A stretch of 64,000 nt of DNA from Thiocystis violascens DSM 198 (GCF_000227745.2 NC_018012.1:3279501-3343500); one strand, 5' to 3'. Positions 39,295 to 48,609 are shown, counted from the stretch's first letter. Translations and numbers: made by a program. Notes: generated from the letters alone by a model not told the origin.

Positions 39295-40085
39295 ATTTTC
39301 ATCTTGAAGGGAAACGTGCGCTGGTCACGGGTTCGACCGGCGGAATCGGGTTCGCCACGGCCCTTGGTCTGGCCATGGAAGGCGCCGAGGTGGTCATCAA
39401 TGGTCGGACGCCAGCGCGCGTCGAGGCTGCGTCCCAACGGATTCGCGACGCCGTGCCGGGGGCACAGGTCCGTTCGGTGGCCGCGGATCTCTCCAGCGCC
39501 GACGGCTGCAACGCCCTGATTCAGTCCGTCCCCGATCTGGACGTGCTGATCAACAATGTCGGAATCTTCGAGCCCAAGACGTTCGAGGCGATTGACGATG
39601 CGGACTGGTTGCGCTTCTTCGAGACCAATGTCATGAGCGGCGTGCGCCTGTCACGCCACTACCTCATGGGCATGCGCGCGCGCGACTGGGGGCGGATCGT
39701 GTTCGTCTCCAGCGAATCGGCGCTCCAGATCCCACCGGAGATGATCCACTACGGCATGACCAAAACGGCGCAACTGGCCATCGCCCGGGGTCTGGCCGAG
39801 ACCACCGCCGGGACCGGGATCACGGTCAACAGCGTGCTGCCCGGACCCACGCGCTCCGAAGGAGTCGCCACCTTCGTGGAACGCCTGGCCCAGGAGCGCG
39901 GGATCGATTTCGCGGCGATGGAACGGGAGTTCTTCGCGTCCGCCCGGCCCTCCTCACTGTTGCAGCGGTTCGCGACGGTCGAGGAGGTAGCGAATATGAT
40001 CGTCTATGTCTGTAGCACCGCCGCGTCGGCCACGAATGGCGCGGCGCTACGGGTCGACGGCGGTATCGTGCGCGCCATTGCCTGA
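39291..40085 (+). CDS. SDR family oxidoreductase
   Basis: A 264-residue classical short-chain dehydrogenase. The Rossmann motif TGSTGGIGFATALG, the NNVG motif and the catalytic tetrad are visible: N in FFETNVMSGV, S in FVSSESALQ, and Y-x-x-x-K in IHYGMTKTAQL. SVLPGPTRSEGV follows, then a C-terminal GAALRVDGGIVRAIA, common in 3-oxoacyl-ACP reductase-like members. NGRTPARVEA after the second strand suggests NADP use. Coupled to the pirin gene by an ATGA overlap. Substrate unknown. Confidence 0.93.
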   Translation: MNFHLEGKRALVTGSTGGIGFATALGLAMEGAEVVINGRTPARVEAASQRIRDAVPGAQVRSVAADLSSADGCNALIQSVPDLDVLINNVGIFEPKTFEAIDDADWLRFFETNVMSGVRLSRHYLMGMRARDWGRIVFVSSESALQIPPEMIHYGMTKTAQLAIARGLAETTAGTGITVNSVLPGPTRSEGVATFVERLAQERGIDFAAMEREFFASARPSSLLQRFATVEEVANMIVYVCSTAASATNGAALRVDGGIVRAIA

Positions 40086-40442
40086 AACGCGGGGTTTGCC
40101 GTCCCAAGCACCGGGGCGCATGCGGTTGGGCAGATCGCGGCCCGGTAGCGATGTCCATCAGGAGTCGGTCATGGCCAGTCTGGGACGGCTGCATCGCGAT
40201 GCCGTGTGCGCTCACGGCTGAAGGGCGGTGTCTGATCGATCCCTTCCAGTCAGTGAGGTCGTCTCACCCAAGTGATACCGGCTCACGCGTCTTCGCACTG
40301 CTCGCCAGAGCGTCATCGAAACCTGTCGCAAACGGGGTCAGGCACCGTAGCCGTAAATTGCTGGCGCGATTGCCGAGCGCGGTGCTGGTCGCCAAATAGC
40401 CCCGCAGCCGATCGGTCTCTGAACGACTGCATCGCCTCCTGA
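40086..40442. other. eroded DNA left of IS copy D
   Basis: About 360 bases hold no supported gene. A frame near 40300-40400 reads ARQSVIETCRKRGQAP with in-frame stops, reminiscent of the end of a transposase, so this may be a decayed mobile element. The IS copy D interrupts what follows. Confidence 0.4.
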
Positions 40443-41636
40443 GAGGGTGTAGACAAAAATAATTGAGCTGCTATTTGTATACCAGTCTACAACTGAGCTG
40501 GTGTGCGCTGATGTCGAAAGCTGGTCGTCCCCCCAAGATTCACGAGGCGGAGCAAGCGGTATTGCGTCAAATTGTCACGGATCGCCCGACCTCCACGCTG
40601 TCAGAGATTGCCCGGGAACTCGCGGCACGGACGGGAATCGAGGCTCATGAAGCAACGATTCGCAAGTCCTTGCGGGAGGCGGGCGTCACGCGCCTCCGGG
40701 GCGAGAGTGGTCTCGAGGCGCAAGCGCGCGCAACGCCGCGTCGGTATGGGTATACGGATGCGCATCGTCGCCACGACCCCGACCAAAGCTACCCAAGTTG
40801 TCTGACCGATGCGGAGTGGGACTTGGTCGCCGCTCTCTTTGAGATGCCGGGCGGGCGGGGTCAACCGCCCCGCGTGTCGCGCCGGAGCATCCTGGAGGCG
40901 TGTTGCTACGTGGTGCGCACGGGGTGCGCGTGGCGGATGCTGCCGCACGATTTCGCGCCTTGGCAGAATGTCTACAAGACGTTTCGCCGTTGGAGTGCGG
41001 CTGGGAAGTTTGAGCAGATGCATGATCGACTGCGGGGGCAATGGCGCGAACGCGAGGGGCGTGAGATCGCGCCGACGGCGGCGGTGCTGGATGCGCAATC
41101 GACCCGCGGCTCGCCGCAGGGTGGACCGAGCGGCTTTGATGCGGGCAAGCAGGTCAAGGGGCGCAAGCGCAGCCTGGTGGTCGATACCTTGGGGTTCGTG
41201 TTGGCGGTGAGCGTGGTCGCGGCCAATCTTCAGGACCGCGATGCCGCCTCGGGCGCCGTCGCTGACGCGGCCGCCAAGTACCCCCAGATCAACACGCTGT
41301 TTGTCGATAGCGCCTACGCCGGTCAATTTGCCCAAACCACCGAGCAGACCCACGCGATCCGCGTGGAAGTCGTGCGCCATCCAGCCAACAAAAGCGTTGG
41401 CTCCTGGCACGTGGACGGGGCGCCTGACCGAGTGGTGATCGCCAACGCCGACGGCTTCGTTCCGCTGCCGAAGCGCTGGGTTGTCGAGCGCACCCATGCG
41501 TGGAATGAGCGTGCCCGTCGATTGATCATGCATCATGACCGTCTGCCAGCGGTCTCCGAAACCTGGGTTTGGCTGGCGGAGGCGCGCATCCTGCTGCGGC
41601 GGTTGACCACAACGGTTTGATTTTGTCTACACCCTC
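40443..41636 (+). mobile_element. IS5-type insertion sequence, copy D
   Basis: A 1194-base intact copy. Its left flank is TGA (40440-40442) and its right flank is TTA (41637-41639). Unlike copy A and the B-C dimer, the two target triplets do not match, so the flanks were probably brought together by recombination or adjacent deletion. Confidence 0.93.
40511..41620 (+). CDS. IS5-type transposase with extra N-terminal HTH (copy D)
   Basis: An intact transposase identical in predicted sequence to that of copy C: N-terminal HTH (GRPPKIHEAEQAVLRQIV), IS5-type domain, then the DDE core with D in VLDAQS, D in VDSAYAG and E in VERTHAWNERAR. The ATG at 40511 is taken as the start, although an upstream TTG at 40463 is in frame and open. 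With copy C it is a possible source of active transposase for the frameshifted copies A and B. Confidence 0.92.
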   Translation: MSKAGRPPKIHEAEQAVLRQIVTDRPTSTLSEIARELAARTGIEAHEATIRKSLREAGVTRLRGESGLEAQARATPRRYGYTDAHRRHDPDQSYPSCLTDAEWDLVAALFEMPGGRGQPPRVSRRSILEACCYVVRTGCAWRMLPHDFAPWQNVYKTFRRWSAAGKFEQMHDRLRGQWREREGREIAPTAAVLDAQSTRGSPQGGPSGFDAGKQVKGRKRSLVVDTLGFVLAVSVVAANLQDRDAASGAVADAAAKYPQINTLFVDSAYAGQFAQTTEQTHAIRVEVVRHPANKSVGSWHVDGAPDRVVIANADGFVPLPKRWVVERTHAWNERARRLIMHHDRLPAVSETWVWLAEARILLRRLTTTV

Positions 41637-41846
41637 TTAGGTCTCAAGGTTTTTTACTTTGATGATCTCGGCCGTCTTGTAGGACTGTTCCAAGTCAAGC
41701 CTGGCTAGATCGCACAGGGTGGCGATGAGACGAAGCAGGGTTTTGCGTTCGCGCGGATCCAGCGCTTTGCCAGCGGTGGCGACTGGCTCAGGGGCGCTGG
41801 TCAGTTCGGCCTTGGTGCCTTGTTGGTATAGATGCCCGATTCCCAT
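41637..41846 (-). pseudogene. hypothetical gene truncated by IS copy D
   Basis: A frame of 69 codons reads MGIGHLYQQGTKAELTSAPE then LDPRERKTLLRLIATLCDL to a stop formed at the IS border (TAA is part of the target triplet). LDPRERKTLL with a following leucine-rich helix occurs in the C-terminal part of small phage-associated proteins. The natural 3' end has been removed by the insertion or a later deletion. The function is unknown. Confidence 0.55.
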
Positions 41847-42235
41847 CGCGCGGTCGCGAAGTCTTGCAATTCATCGGGGAACAAACGCTAAGTCAGATCC
41901 GAGAGTTCGCGCTCGGGCGGATGGTTGCTGTAGCGAATGAGGGTGTTCGGATGGCGGGGGTCGATGGCTCCGCGTAGGATCTGTTATTTTAAAGATACGA
42001 CTCGCTGACGCTGACCGTGATGATCGACCTCTAGCGAACAGGGCTGACATCCAGAACGGTCGAGCATGGATGGCAGAATATCACTCTCAGTCCTGCGAAC
42101 CCCCACCATGACCAAACGGCTCGGCGAATGGCATGAACGCCGACCGGAACGTCATGGCCGCTCGCTCGCTCGCTCGCTCGCTCGCCCGCGGTCGGTCGGG
42201 GTACACTCGCGCGATACCGAATTTAGACCACGGTG
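41847..42235. other. decayed coding remnant and upstream region
   Basis: On the minus strand, a segment near 41880-41980 reads GAIDPRHPNTLIRYSNHPPE then a stop, then RLFPDELQDFATARWE, a broken gene adjoining the truncated frame at 41637. From about 42110 the DNA is the leader of the next plus-strand gene and contains the CTCG repeat. Confidence 0.45.
42161..42184 (+). repeat. (CTCG)6 tetranucleotide repeat
   Basis: Six perfect CTCG units, preceded by a partial GC and followed by CCCG. They end 52 bases before the ATG of the secreted protein gene. Such short repeats can change length by slippage, and the position is compatible with altering promoter spacing or leader structure. Confidence 0.9.
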
Positions 42236-44017
42236 ATGACAATGCCATCGCGCCCCATCCTGCTGTCGTTGCTGACTGCCGCCCTGTGGATGACCGGATT
42301 CGTCCTTCCTGTCTCCGTCGAGGCCGCGCCGGACTGTCAGTCGGGCGGACAGGTTCGCGTCTGGACCGCGCCGCTGCGCGCCCTCCCCGGAGAACCGCTA
42401 GAGGTGCTGGCGGTCGCGACCGACGGCGCGCTGGATCGGCTGCTCGTCACCGATCCCGCGGGCCGTCGGACCGACCTGCGGAGCGTCGAGAACGGCGGAC
42501 CGCCCTGGTCGCTCTACGGCACGCAGTTTCGCCCCAGCGCGGGAACCTATCGCATCGAGGCGATCCGCAACGGTCGGGTAGTCGCCTGCGCCGAGGCCGA
42601 GGTCGGGGGGGCGGCGGGAGAGCGGAGCGGCGGCGAATGGGATCTGGCGACCGAGGCGCTCTACTCGGCCTGGATCGAACGTCTGTTCGACGCACCGCCC
42701 GACCAATCCATGAGCTTCGACTCGCTGGCGCCCCTGCTGGGCGATCCCGAGCGAAATTTTTTGTACAACTATCTGGGCGCGAGCGAGGACAACCGGCTCC
42801 CCGCCGAACCGGACTGCGCCGACCTGCCTTATTTTTTGCGCGGCTATTTCGCCTGGAAGCTGGGCCTGCCCGTCGCCTATCGTGCCTGTAGCCGCGGCAG
42901 TCGCAACAGCCCGCCGCGTTGCGAACAGCCGATCGTTGAGGGACGTTTTACCGCCGCTCCCGCGCCGGCCGCTACCTTCCGGGAGGCCAGCCGGCGAATC
43001 GTCGACACGGTCCACTCCGGCAGCGCTCGAACGGGCCTGGGGGACGAGGCCACGGACTTCTATCCGGTTCCGCTCACGCGCGCGAGCCTGTGGCCCGGCA
43101 CGGTCTATGCCGACCCCTACGGCCACATCCTGGTGGTGGTCAAGTGGATCGCCCCGCGCGGCGGACAAAGCGGACTCCTGCTCGCGGTCGACGCCCAGCC
43201 GGACAACTCGGTGACCCGCAAGCGTTTCTGGGAGGGCACCTTCCTGTTCGCCCAGACTCCGAGCAGCGGTCCCGGTTTCAAGGCCTTTCGGCCGCTGGTG
43301 CGGAGCGCGTCGGGCGTGCGCGCACTGCCCAACCGGGCGCTCGATGGCGCATCCGGTCTGCCGCCCTATTCCACCGAACAGGCCGCGCTTGCGCCCGCCG
43401 ATTTTTATGCGCGCATGGAGCAACTCATCAACCCCGCCGGGCTCGCGCCCGAGAACGCTTACGCGTCGACCCTGGCGGCGCTGATGGAGCAGCTTGAGAC
43501 CCGCCTGACCTCGGTGGACAACGGCGAGACCTTCATGCGCGCACGTCCCGCCACCGTCCCCATGCCCAGCGGTCCGGCCATCTTCGAGACCACCGGCCCT
43601 TGGGAGGACTACGCGACCCCCTCGCGCGACATGCGTCTGCTGATCGCCATGAAGGTGCTGGAAGGTCTGCCCGAGCGCATCCGCCGCTATCCGCGACTCT
43701 ACGTCCTGCAGGGCATGAGCCCGGAGAGCGCCTCCGCGCGGATTGAACAGATCCATGACCGGCGTCTCGACGAACGGTTCATCACCTACAGGCGCAGCGA
43801 CGGCAGCCCCTGGCGGCTCAGTCTCCGGGAGATCTATGCCCGCCGTCCGGGGCTGGAAGTGGGTTATAACCCCAACGATTGCATCGAGCGTCGCTGGGGC
43901 GCTTCAGCGGACACCCCGGACGGCGCCACTTGCCGCCGGCGGGCGCCGGCCGATCAGCGGGCGCGCATGGAGGAATACCGACCTTGGTTCCGCGATACCG
44001 TCAGACCGCCGAGGTAG
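42236..44017 (+). CDS. secreted transglutaminase-like protein of unknown function
   Basis: A 593-residue protein with a signal peptide (about residues 8-30, ending VEAA). I do not recognise a named family. The central part has a possible papain/transglutaminase-like arrangement: a cysteine in EPDCADLPYFLRGYFAWKLG (about residue 195) and a histidine in YADPYGHILVVVKW (about 298), with acidic candidates after it. An N-terminal beta-rich domain (VWTAPLRALPGEPLEVLAVA) may bind ligand. The C-terminus is rich in arginine and ends in a DDE-poor, coil-like tail. A (CTCG)6 tract lies in the leader. ATG 42236 and ATG 42242 are equally possible starts. Confidence 0.65.
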   Translation: MTMPSRPILLSLLTAALWMTGFVLPVSVEAAPDCQSGGQVRVWTAPLRALPGEPLEVLAVATDGALDRLLVTDPAGRRTDLRSVENGGPPWSLYGTQFRPSAGTYRIEAIRNGRVVACAEAEVGGAAGERSGGEWDLATEALYSAWIERLFDAPPDQSMSFDSLAPLLGDPERNFLYNYLGASEDNRLPAEPDCADLPYFLRGYFAWKLGLPVAYRACSRGSRNSPPRCEQPIVEGRFTAAPAPAATFREASRRIVDTVHSGSARTGLGDEATDFYPVPLTRASLWPGTVYADPYGHILVVVKWIAPRGGQSGLLLAVDAQPDNSVTRKRFWEGTFLFAQTPSSGPGFKAFRPLVRSASGVRALPNRALDGASGLPPYSTEQAALAPADFYARMEQLINPAGLAPENAYASTLAALMEQLETRLTSVDNGETFMRARPATVPMPSGPAIFETTGPWEDYATPSRDMRLLIAMKVLEGLPERIRRYPRLYVLQGMSPESASARIEQIHDRRLDERFITYRRSDGSPWRLSLREIYARRPGLEVGYNPNDCIERRWGASADTPDGATCRRRAPADQRARMEEYRPWFRDTVRPPR

Positions 44018-44036
44018 CGCGGCGTCATCCGCCATC

Positions 44037-44149
44037 GTAGGAGCCCGCTTGCGGGCGACATGACCTTCCACAAGCCTTTGGATTTTGCCAATCCCCGTGT
44101 CCGCAAGTAAACCCGTAGGCCCGCAAGTCGCCCGCAAGCGGGCTCCTAC
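44037..44149. repeat. inverted pair of GTAGGAGCCCGC REP units
   Basis: Direct unit at 44037-44059 and inverted unit at 44127-44149 enclose about 67 bases, the same arrangement as at 15614-15726. The pair lies 20 bases after the secreted protein stop and could act as a transcript end or mRNA stabiliser. Confidence 0.85.
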
Positions 44150-44336
44150 GTCAAAATGAGAATTGCCGTGATGGTTGGGCCGAGATTGTTTTTGCAACGA
44201 ATCGGTGTCAGTATTTTATACAGTTTTTAGTCGGCTCCAGCCATTCGTATCCAGATTTTGTGTCGATCTCAAAGCAAAACGACATCGCGCTGTAAAGCAG
44301 CATGTACATTTTTCTCTTTTTGAGGATGCCGCCAAG

Positions 44337-45422
44337 ATGAAAGCACGGAGCCCTTTGTGGAAGACGGGAACGCTGTTGACCGCGCTGAGTCTCGTCGCGC
44401 CAGCAAGTTCGGCATTGACGTTCAATTTTACCGATGCTGGCGGCGTGGCGGCCGGAAGCGCCGCCGCTCTCGGCTTTCAGGCCGCTGCGGATCTCTGGTC
44501 GAGCCTGTTCACCGATGACGTGACGGTTAACATCGAGGTTGGTTTCACCGATCTTGGCGCGGGGATTCTCGGGCAGTCGTCTTCAACGCATGCCTTGGTG
44601 TCGTATGACAGTTTTCGGAACGCTCTGACAGCGGACCAAACGTCTGTCTTCGATGCTGCGGCGGTTTCCAACCTGCCGACCGGCTCCAGCGTTCCTCTTT
44701 GGGTCAACTACACCGCCAACAATCCGAATGGTTCGGGCGGCGCCGCCTCTTATCTGGACAACGACGGCGACGACAATAATTCCTGGATCAATCTGACCGC
44801 CGCCAATGCCAAGGCGCTAGGTTTTAATGTTGGTTCCGGACTCGACGCGCGGATCAGCTTTAGCACTGCTTTTAACTGGGATTTTGACGATTCGGATGGG
44901 ATTTCGAGTAGTTACTTCGACTTTATTGGAATCGCCGCGCATGAAATGGGTCACGCCCTGGGCTTTATCAGCGGCGTCGATATCCTGGATATCAATTCGC
45001 CGAACGGCACAACTTATTATGATGATGACGAATTTATTTTCGTCAGCACGCTGGATCTGTTCCGCTATTCGACCGAGAGTCTGGCTCAGGATGCCCTCGA
45101 CTGGAGCGCCGACAAGCGCGACAAATATTTTTCGATCGACGGCGGTAACACCCCGCTTGCCAGTTTCGCGACCGGCAAGACCCACGGCGACGGCCGACAG
45201 GCAAGCCACTGGAAGGACAAGCAGGGATTGGGCCTGATGGACCCCACGGCGGCTCCCGGCGAATACTTGCAAATCACCGACTACGATCTCCTGGCATTCG
45301 ATGTGATCGGTTGGGATTTGAATCTGGAACCGATCCCCGCGCCGGGCAGTCTGGCGCTGATGCTGGCCGGAGTCGCCGGAATTGGAGGGAGTCTGCGCCG
45401 TCGGCCGGAGCGATCAAGGTAA
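44337..45422 (+). CDS. PEP-CTERM anchored zinc metalloprotease (NF038122-like)
   Basis: A 361-residue exported protein. After a signal peptide (WKTGTLLTALSLVAPASSA), a metzincin-like protease domain carries HEMGHALGF (about residue 202), with the third zinc ligand not evident by eye. Aspartate-rich stretches (YLDNDGDDNNSW, WDFDDSDGIS) may bind calcium. The C-terminus PAPGSLALMLAGVAGIGGS followed by RRRPERSR is a PEP-CTERM type sorting signal, processed by an exosortase in bacteria that export extracellular matrix. The ATG at 44337 follows TGAGGA. No exosortase is in the window. Confidence 0.88.
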   Translation: MKARSPLWKTGTLLTALSLVAPASSALTFNFTDAGGVAAGSAAALGFQAAADLWSSLFTDDVTVNIEVGFTDLGAGILGQSSSTHALVSYDSFRNALTADQTSVFDAAAVSNLPTGSSVPLWVNYTANNPNGSGGAASYLDNDGDDNNSWINLTAANAKALGFNVGSGLDARISFSTAFNWDFDDSDGISSSYFDFIGIAAHEMGHALGFISGVDILDINSPNGTTYYDDDEFIFVSTLDLFRYSTESLAQDALDWSADKRDKYFSIDGGNTPLASFATGKTHGDGRQASHWKDKQGLGLMDPTAAPGEYLQITDYDLLAFDVIGWDLNLEPIPAPGSLALMLAGVAGIGGSLRRRPERSR

Positions 45423-45569
45423 GGTTTCGACAAACCGCAATACTGGGGGGCGGGCGTCTCGCTCGCCAGACGGGCCAGAGGCTCGCTCCCTGTCGCCAAG
45501 CCGCGAGTCCGGCTGGAGACGATTTCCGGTACAGTTCGGGCAATCGTTTTTCTCCACGGGACTATCGAG

Positions 45570-47339
45570 ATGATGTGGGATGCCTGGCTCGCCATCGCGA
45601 CGGTGGCGTTCGTGATCGGGTCGCTTGCGCTGACCAAACTCGCCGCCGATCTGTTGCTGGTCGCGGGCGTGACCTTCCTGCTGCTGACCGGCGTCCTCAC
45701 TCCCGCCGAGGCGCTGGCCGGACTGTCCAACGAGGGCGTGGTCACGGTCGCCGTTCTCTACGTGGTGGCCGCAGGTCTGCGAGAGACCGGCGCGATGGCC
45801 TGGCTCGCGCAGGGCGTCCTGGGTCGGCCCAAAACGCTCGCGCGCGCGCAGTTCCGACTGATGGCACCGGTCATGAGCATGAGCGCCTTTCTCAACAACA
45901 CGCCGGTCGTGGCCATGTTTCTGCCGGCGGTCAACGACTGGGCGCGACGTAACCGGCTGCCCATCTCCAAACTGCTGATCCCGCTCAGCTATGCCTCGAT
46001 CCTCGGCGGTACCTGCACGCTCATCGGCACCAGCACCAATCTGGTGGTGAACGGGCTGATGATCGAGCACGGCGGGCTAGCGGGCCTGGGCATGTTCGAC
46101 ATCGCCTGGGTGGGTCTTCCGGCTGCGTTGGTCGGCATGCTCTACCTGGCCTTCTTCGGACGCTGGCTGCTGCCGGACCGTAAACCGGTGATGAGCGACC
46201 TGGACGACCCGCGCGAATACACGGTCGAGATGCTGGTGGAGCCGGACAGTCCGCTCGCCGGCAAGACCATCGAAGGGGCTGGACTGCGTCATCTGCCCGG
46301 CATGTATCTGCTGGAACTCGAACGCGACGGCGAGGTGCTGCCCGCCATCGCGCCCCATCAGCGGCTTCAGTCCAATGATCGGCTGGTGTTCGTGGGCGTG
46401 GTGGACTCGGTACTGGATCTCCAGCGCTTTCGCGGTCTGGTGCCCGCCGGCGATCAGGTCTTCAAGCTCGATGTGCCGCGCCCGGAACGCTGTCTGACGG
46501 AGGCGGTGGTCTCGGACAGTTGCCCGCTGATCGGCAAGAGCATCCGCGAGGGGCGTTTCCGCAATCGCTACGATGCCGCCGTGATTGCGGTCGCGCGCAA
46601 CGGCGAGCGCATTCGGGGCAAGATCGGCGATATCGTGCTGCGGCCGGGCGATACGCTGCTGATGGAAGCGGACCCCGGCTTTGCCGACCGTCAGCATAAT
46701 TCGCGCGATTTCTTTCTGGTCAGCCGGGTTCCCGATTCCCGGCCGCTGCGTCAAAATCGGGCGCTGATTGCCATCGCCATCCTCGCGGCGATGGTACTGA
46801 CCGTGACCCTGGAGTGGCTGCCCATGCTGCAGGCGTCGATGGCCGCCGCCGGTCTCATGTTGGCGACCCGTTGTCTCAACAGCGGCGAGGCGCGGGCCGC
46901 CGTGGACTGGAAGGTGTTGATCGCCATCGCGGCTTCTTTCGCGCTGGGATTCGCCCTGGAAAAAACCGGCGCCGCGCGCTTCATCGCCGAAAATATGGTT
47001 CAGTTCGCCCAGGGCGATCCTTGGGTCACGCTGGCGGTGGTCTATCTCGTTACCATGCTGTTTACCGAGCTGATCACGAACAATGCCGCCGCCGTGCTCA
47101 TGTTTCCGATCGCGCTCTCGACCAGTCAGGCGCTTGGGGTGAGTTTCATGCCCTTCGCCATCGCGATCATGATGGCCGCTTCCGCTAGTTTTTCCACGCC
47201 GATCGGCTATCAGACCAATCTGATGGTCTATGGACCTGGAGGTTATCGGTTTTCGGATTATTTCCGGATTGGCATTCCGCTCAATCTGCTGATGGCGGTG
47301 CTGACGATCACGATTGCGCCGCTGGTCTGGCGCTTTTGA
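45570..47339 (+). CDS. SLC13 family permease with RCK-C domains
   Basis: A 589-residue inner-membrane transporter of the divalent anion:sodium symporter (SLC13/DASS) type. Several transmembrane segments come first, with FLNNTPVVAMFLPAV and SYASILGGTCTLIGTSTNLVV as the first helical-hairpin and anion motif. Two TrkA-C (RCK_C) domains lie in the middle (EYTVEMLVEPDSPLAGKTIEG and the region around 310-390). The second half repeats with TELITNNAAAVLMFPIA and SFSTPIGYQTNLMVYGPGGY. The substrate could be sulfate, dicarboxylate or another anion. In a sulfur-oxidising phototroph, sulfate transport is plausible but not shown. Confidence 0.9.
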   Translation: MMWDAWLAIATVAFVIGSLALTKLAADLLLVAGVTFLLLTGVLTPAEALAGLSNEGVVTVAVLYVVAAGLRETGAMAWLAQGVLGRPKTLARAQFRLMAPVMSMSAFLNNTPVVAMFLPAVNDWARRNRLPISKLLIPLSYASILGGTCTLIGTSTNLVVNGLMIEHGGLAGLGMFDIAWVGLPAALVGMLYLAFFGRWLLPDRKPVMSDLDDPREYTVEMLVEPDSPLAGKTIEGAGLRHLPGMYLLELERDGEVLPAIAPHQRLQSNDRLVFVGVVDSVLDLQRFRGLVPAGDQVFKLDVPRPERCLTEAVVSDSCPLIGKSIREGRFRNRYDAAVIAVARNGERIRGKIGDIVLRPGDTLLMEADPGFADRQHNSRDFFLVSRVPDSRPLRQNRALIAIAILAAMVLTVTLEWLPMLQASMAAAGLMLATRCLNSGEARAAVDWKVLIAIAASFALGFALEKTGAARFIAENMVQFAQGDPWVTLAVVYLVTMLFTELITNNAAAVLMFPIALSTSQALGVSFMPFAIAIMMAASASFSTPIGYQTNLMVYGPGGYRFSDYFRIGIPLNLLMAVLTITIAPLVWRF

Positions 47340-47517
47340 TCGGTCAAGTCGTTGAGCGGAGGCCGCATTGGCTCTGGGGTTGAATTAGCAACTGCTGATA
47401 CCATGCTACCGACAACGCTTTCATGCCCTGGACGTTCCAACGCCCCGTTTGGCGAACGTCCCCAAACTTTTGCGATTCCGGCCGGGCCGGTCGCCTTTTC
47501 AGTCACTGGAGTACCCC

Positions 47518-48609
47518 ATGTCCGAACCCACGAAAGAAGCCATCGAAGCCGCCATCAAGGAATATAAAGAGCCGCATTTGGGCCGCGATCTGATCGCGGC
47601 GCATTCCATCAAGGACATCGCCATCGACGGTGGCCAGGTGCGGGTCAAGGTCGTGCTGGGTTTTCCGGCCAAGGGCGTTCAGGAGGCCATCGCCGCGGCG
47701 GTCAAGGAAAAAGTGATGGGCGTCGCGGGCGTGAACACGGCCGTGGTCGAGGTGAGCTGGGAGATCAAGGCCCATTCGGTGCAGAAGTCGCTCAAGCCGA
47801 TCGACAACGTCAAGAACATCATCGCCGTCGCCTCCGGCAAGGGCGGCGTGGGCAAGTCCACCACCGCCGTCAATCTGGCCCTGGCCCTTTCCGCCGAGGG
47901 CGCGACCGTCGGTATTCTGGACGCGGACATTTATGGCCCGTCCCAGCCGCGCATGCTCGGGATCACCGGCAAGCCGGAGTCGAAGGACGGCAAAAGCCTG
48001 GAGCCGATGAACAGCTATCATCTCCAGGCGATGTCGATCGGCTTTCTGATCGACGAGGAAACCCCGATGATCTGGCGCGGACCCATGGTCACCCAGGCGC
48101 TGGAACAGTTGCTGAACGACACCAATTGGGCCGATCTGGATTATCTCGTCATCGACCTGCCGCCGGGCACCGGCGACACTCAGTTGACGCTGGCCCAGAA
48201 GGTTCCGGTCTCCGGCGCGATCATCGTCACCACGCCCCAGGATATTGCCCTGCTGGATGCCCGCAAGGGGCTGAAGATGTTCCAGAAAGTCGAGGTTCCG
48301 GTGCTCGGGATCGTCGAGAACATGAGCATTCACATCTGCTCCAAGTGCGGTCATGAAGAGCCGATCTTCGGTTCCGGAGGCGGTCAGAGCATGTCGGACC
48401 AGTACGGAGTGGATCTGCTCGGCTCGTTGCCGCTGGAACTGCACATCCGCGAGGAGACCGACAGCGGCAAGCCGACCGTGGTGGCTCAACCCGAGTCGCG
48501 CGCGACCGAAATCTATCGCGAGATCGCCCGCAAGACCGCCGCCAAGCTGTCGTTGCAGGCCAAGGATTACGCCGCCAAGTTCCCACGCATCGTGATTCAG
48601 AACAACTGA
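47518..48609 (+). CDS. apbC: iron-sulfur cluster carrier protein ApbC (Mrp)
   Basis: A 363-residue P-loop ATPase of the Mrp/NBP35 family that carries and transfers iron-sulfur clusters in the cytoplasm. An N-terminal DUF59/MIP18-like domain (DLIAAHSIKDIAIDGGQVRV) is followed by the deviant Walker A ASGKGGVGKSTTAVNLA. The switch segments DADIYGPSQPRMLG and DLPPGTGDTQLTLAQ follow. The CxxC cluster site in SIHICSKCGHEEPIFG bridges the dimer. ATG 47518 follows GGAG, and the upstream reading from 47449 is not homologous. Confidence 0.95.
   Translation: MSEPTKEAIEAAIKEYKEPHLGRDLIAAHSIKDIAIDGGQVRVKVVLGFPAKGVQEAIAAAVKEKVMGVAGVNTAVVEVSWEIKAHSVQKSLKPIDNVKNIIAVASGKGGVGKSTTAVNLALALSAEGATVGILDADIYGPSQPRMLGITGKPESKDGKSLEPMNSYHLQAMSIGFLIDEETPMIWRGPMVTQALEQLLNDTNWADLDYLVIDLPPGTGDTQLTLAQKVPVSGAIIVTTPQDIALLDARKGLKMFQKVEVPVLGIVENMSIHICSKCGHEEPIFGSGGGQSMSDQYGVDLLGSLPLELHIREETDSGKPTVVAQPESRATEIYREIARKTAAKLSLQAKDYAAKFPRIVIQNN

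Noticed and set aside
40601..41536. Antisense frame of 311 codons inside the IS5-type element, also seen in copy C
   Set aside because: It is shared by all copies only because the DNA is shared. It has no domain and lies exactly opposite the transposase.
42133..42891. Open frame reading through the CTCG repeat (ARSLARSLARG)
   Set aside because: It is out of frame with the clearly coding exported protein from 42236 and shows no domain. The repeat is treated as leader DNA.
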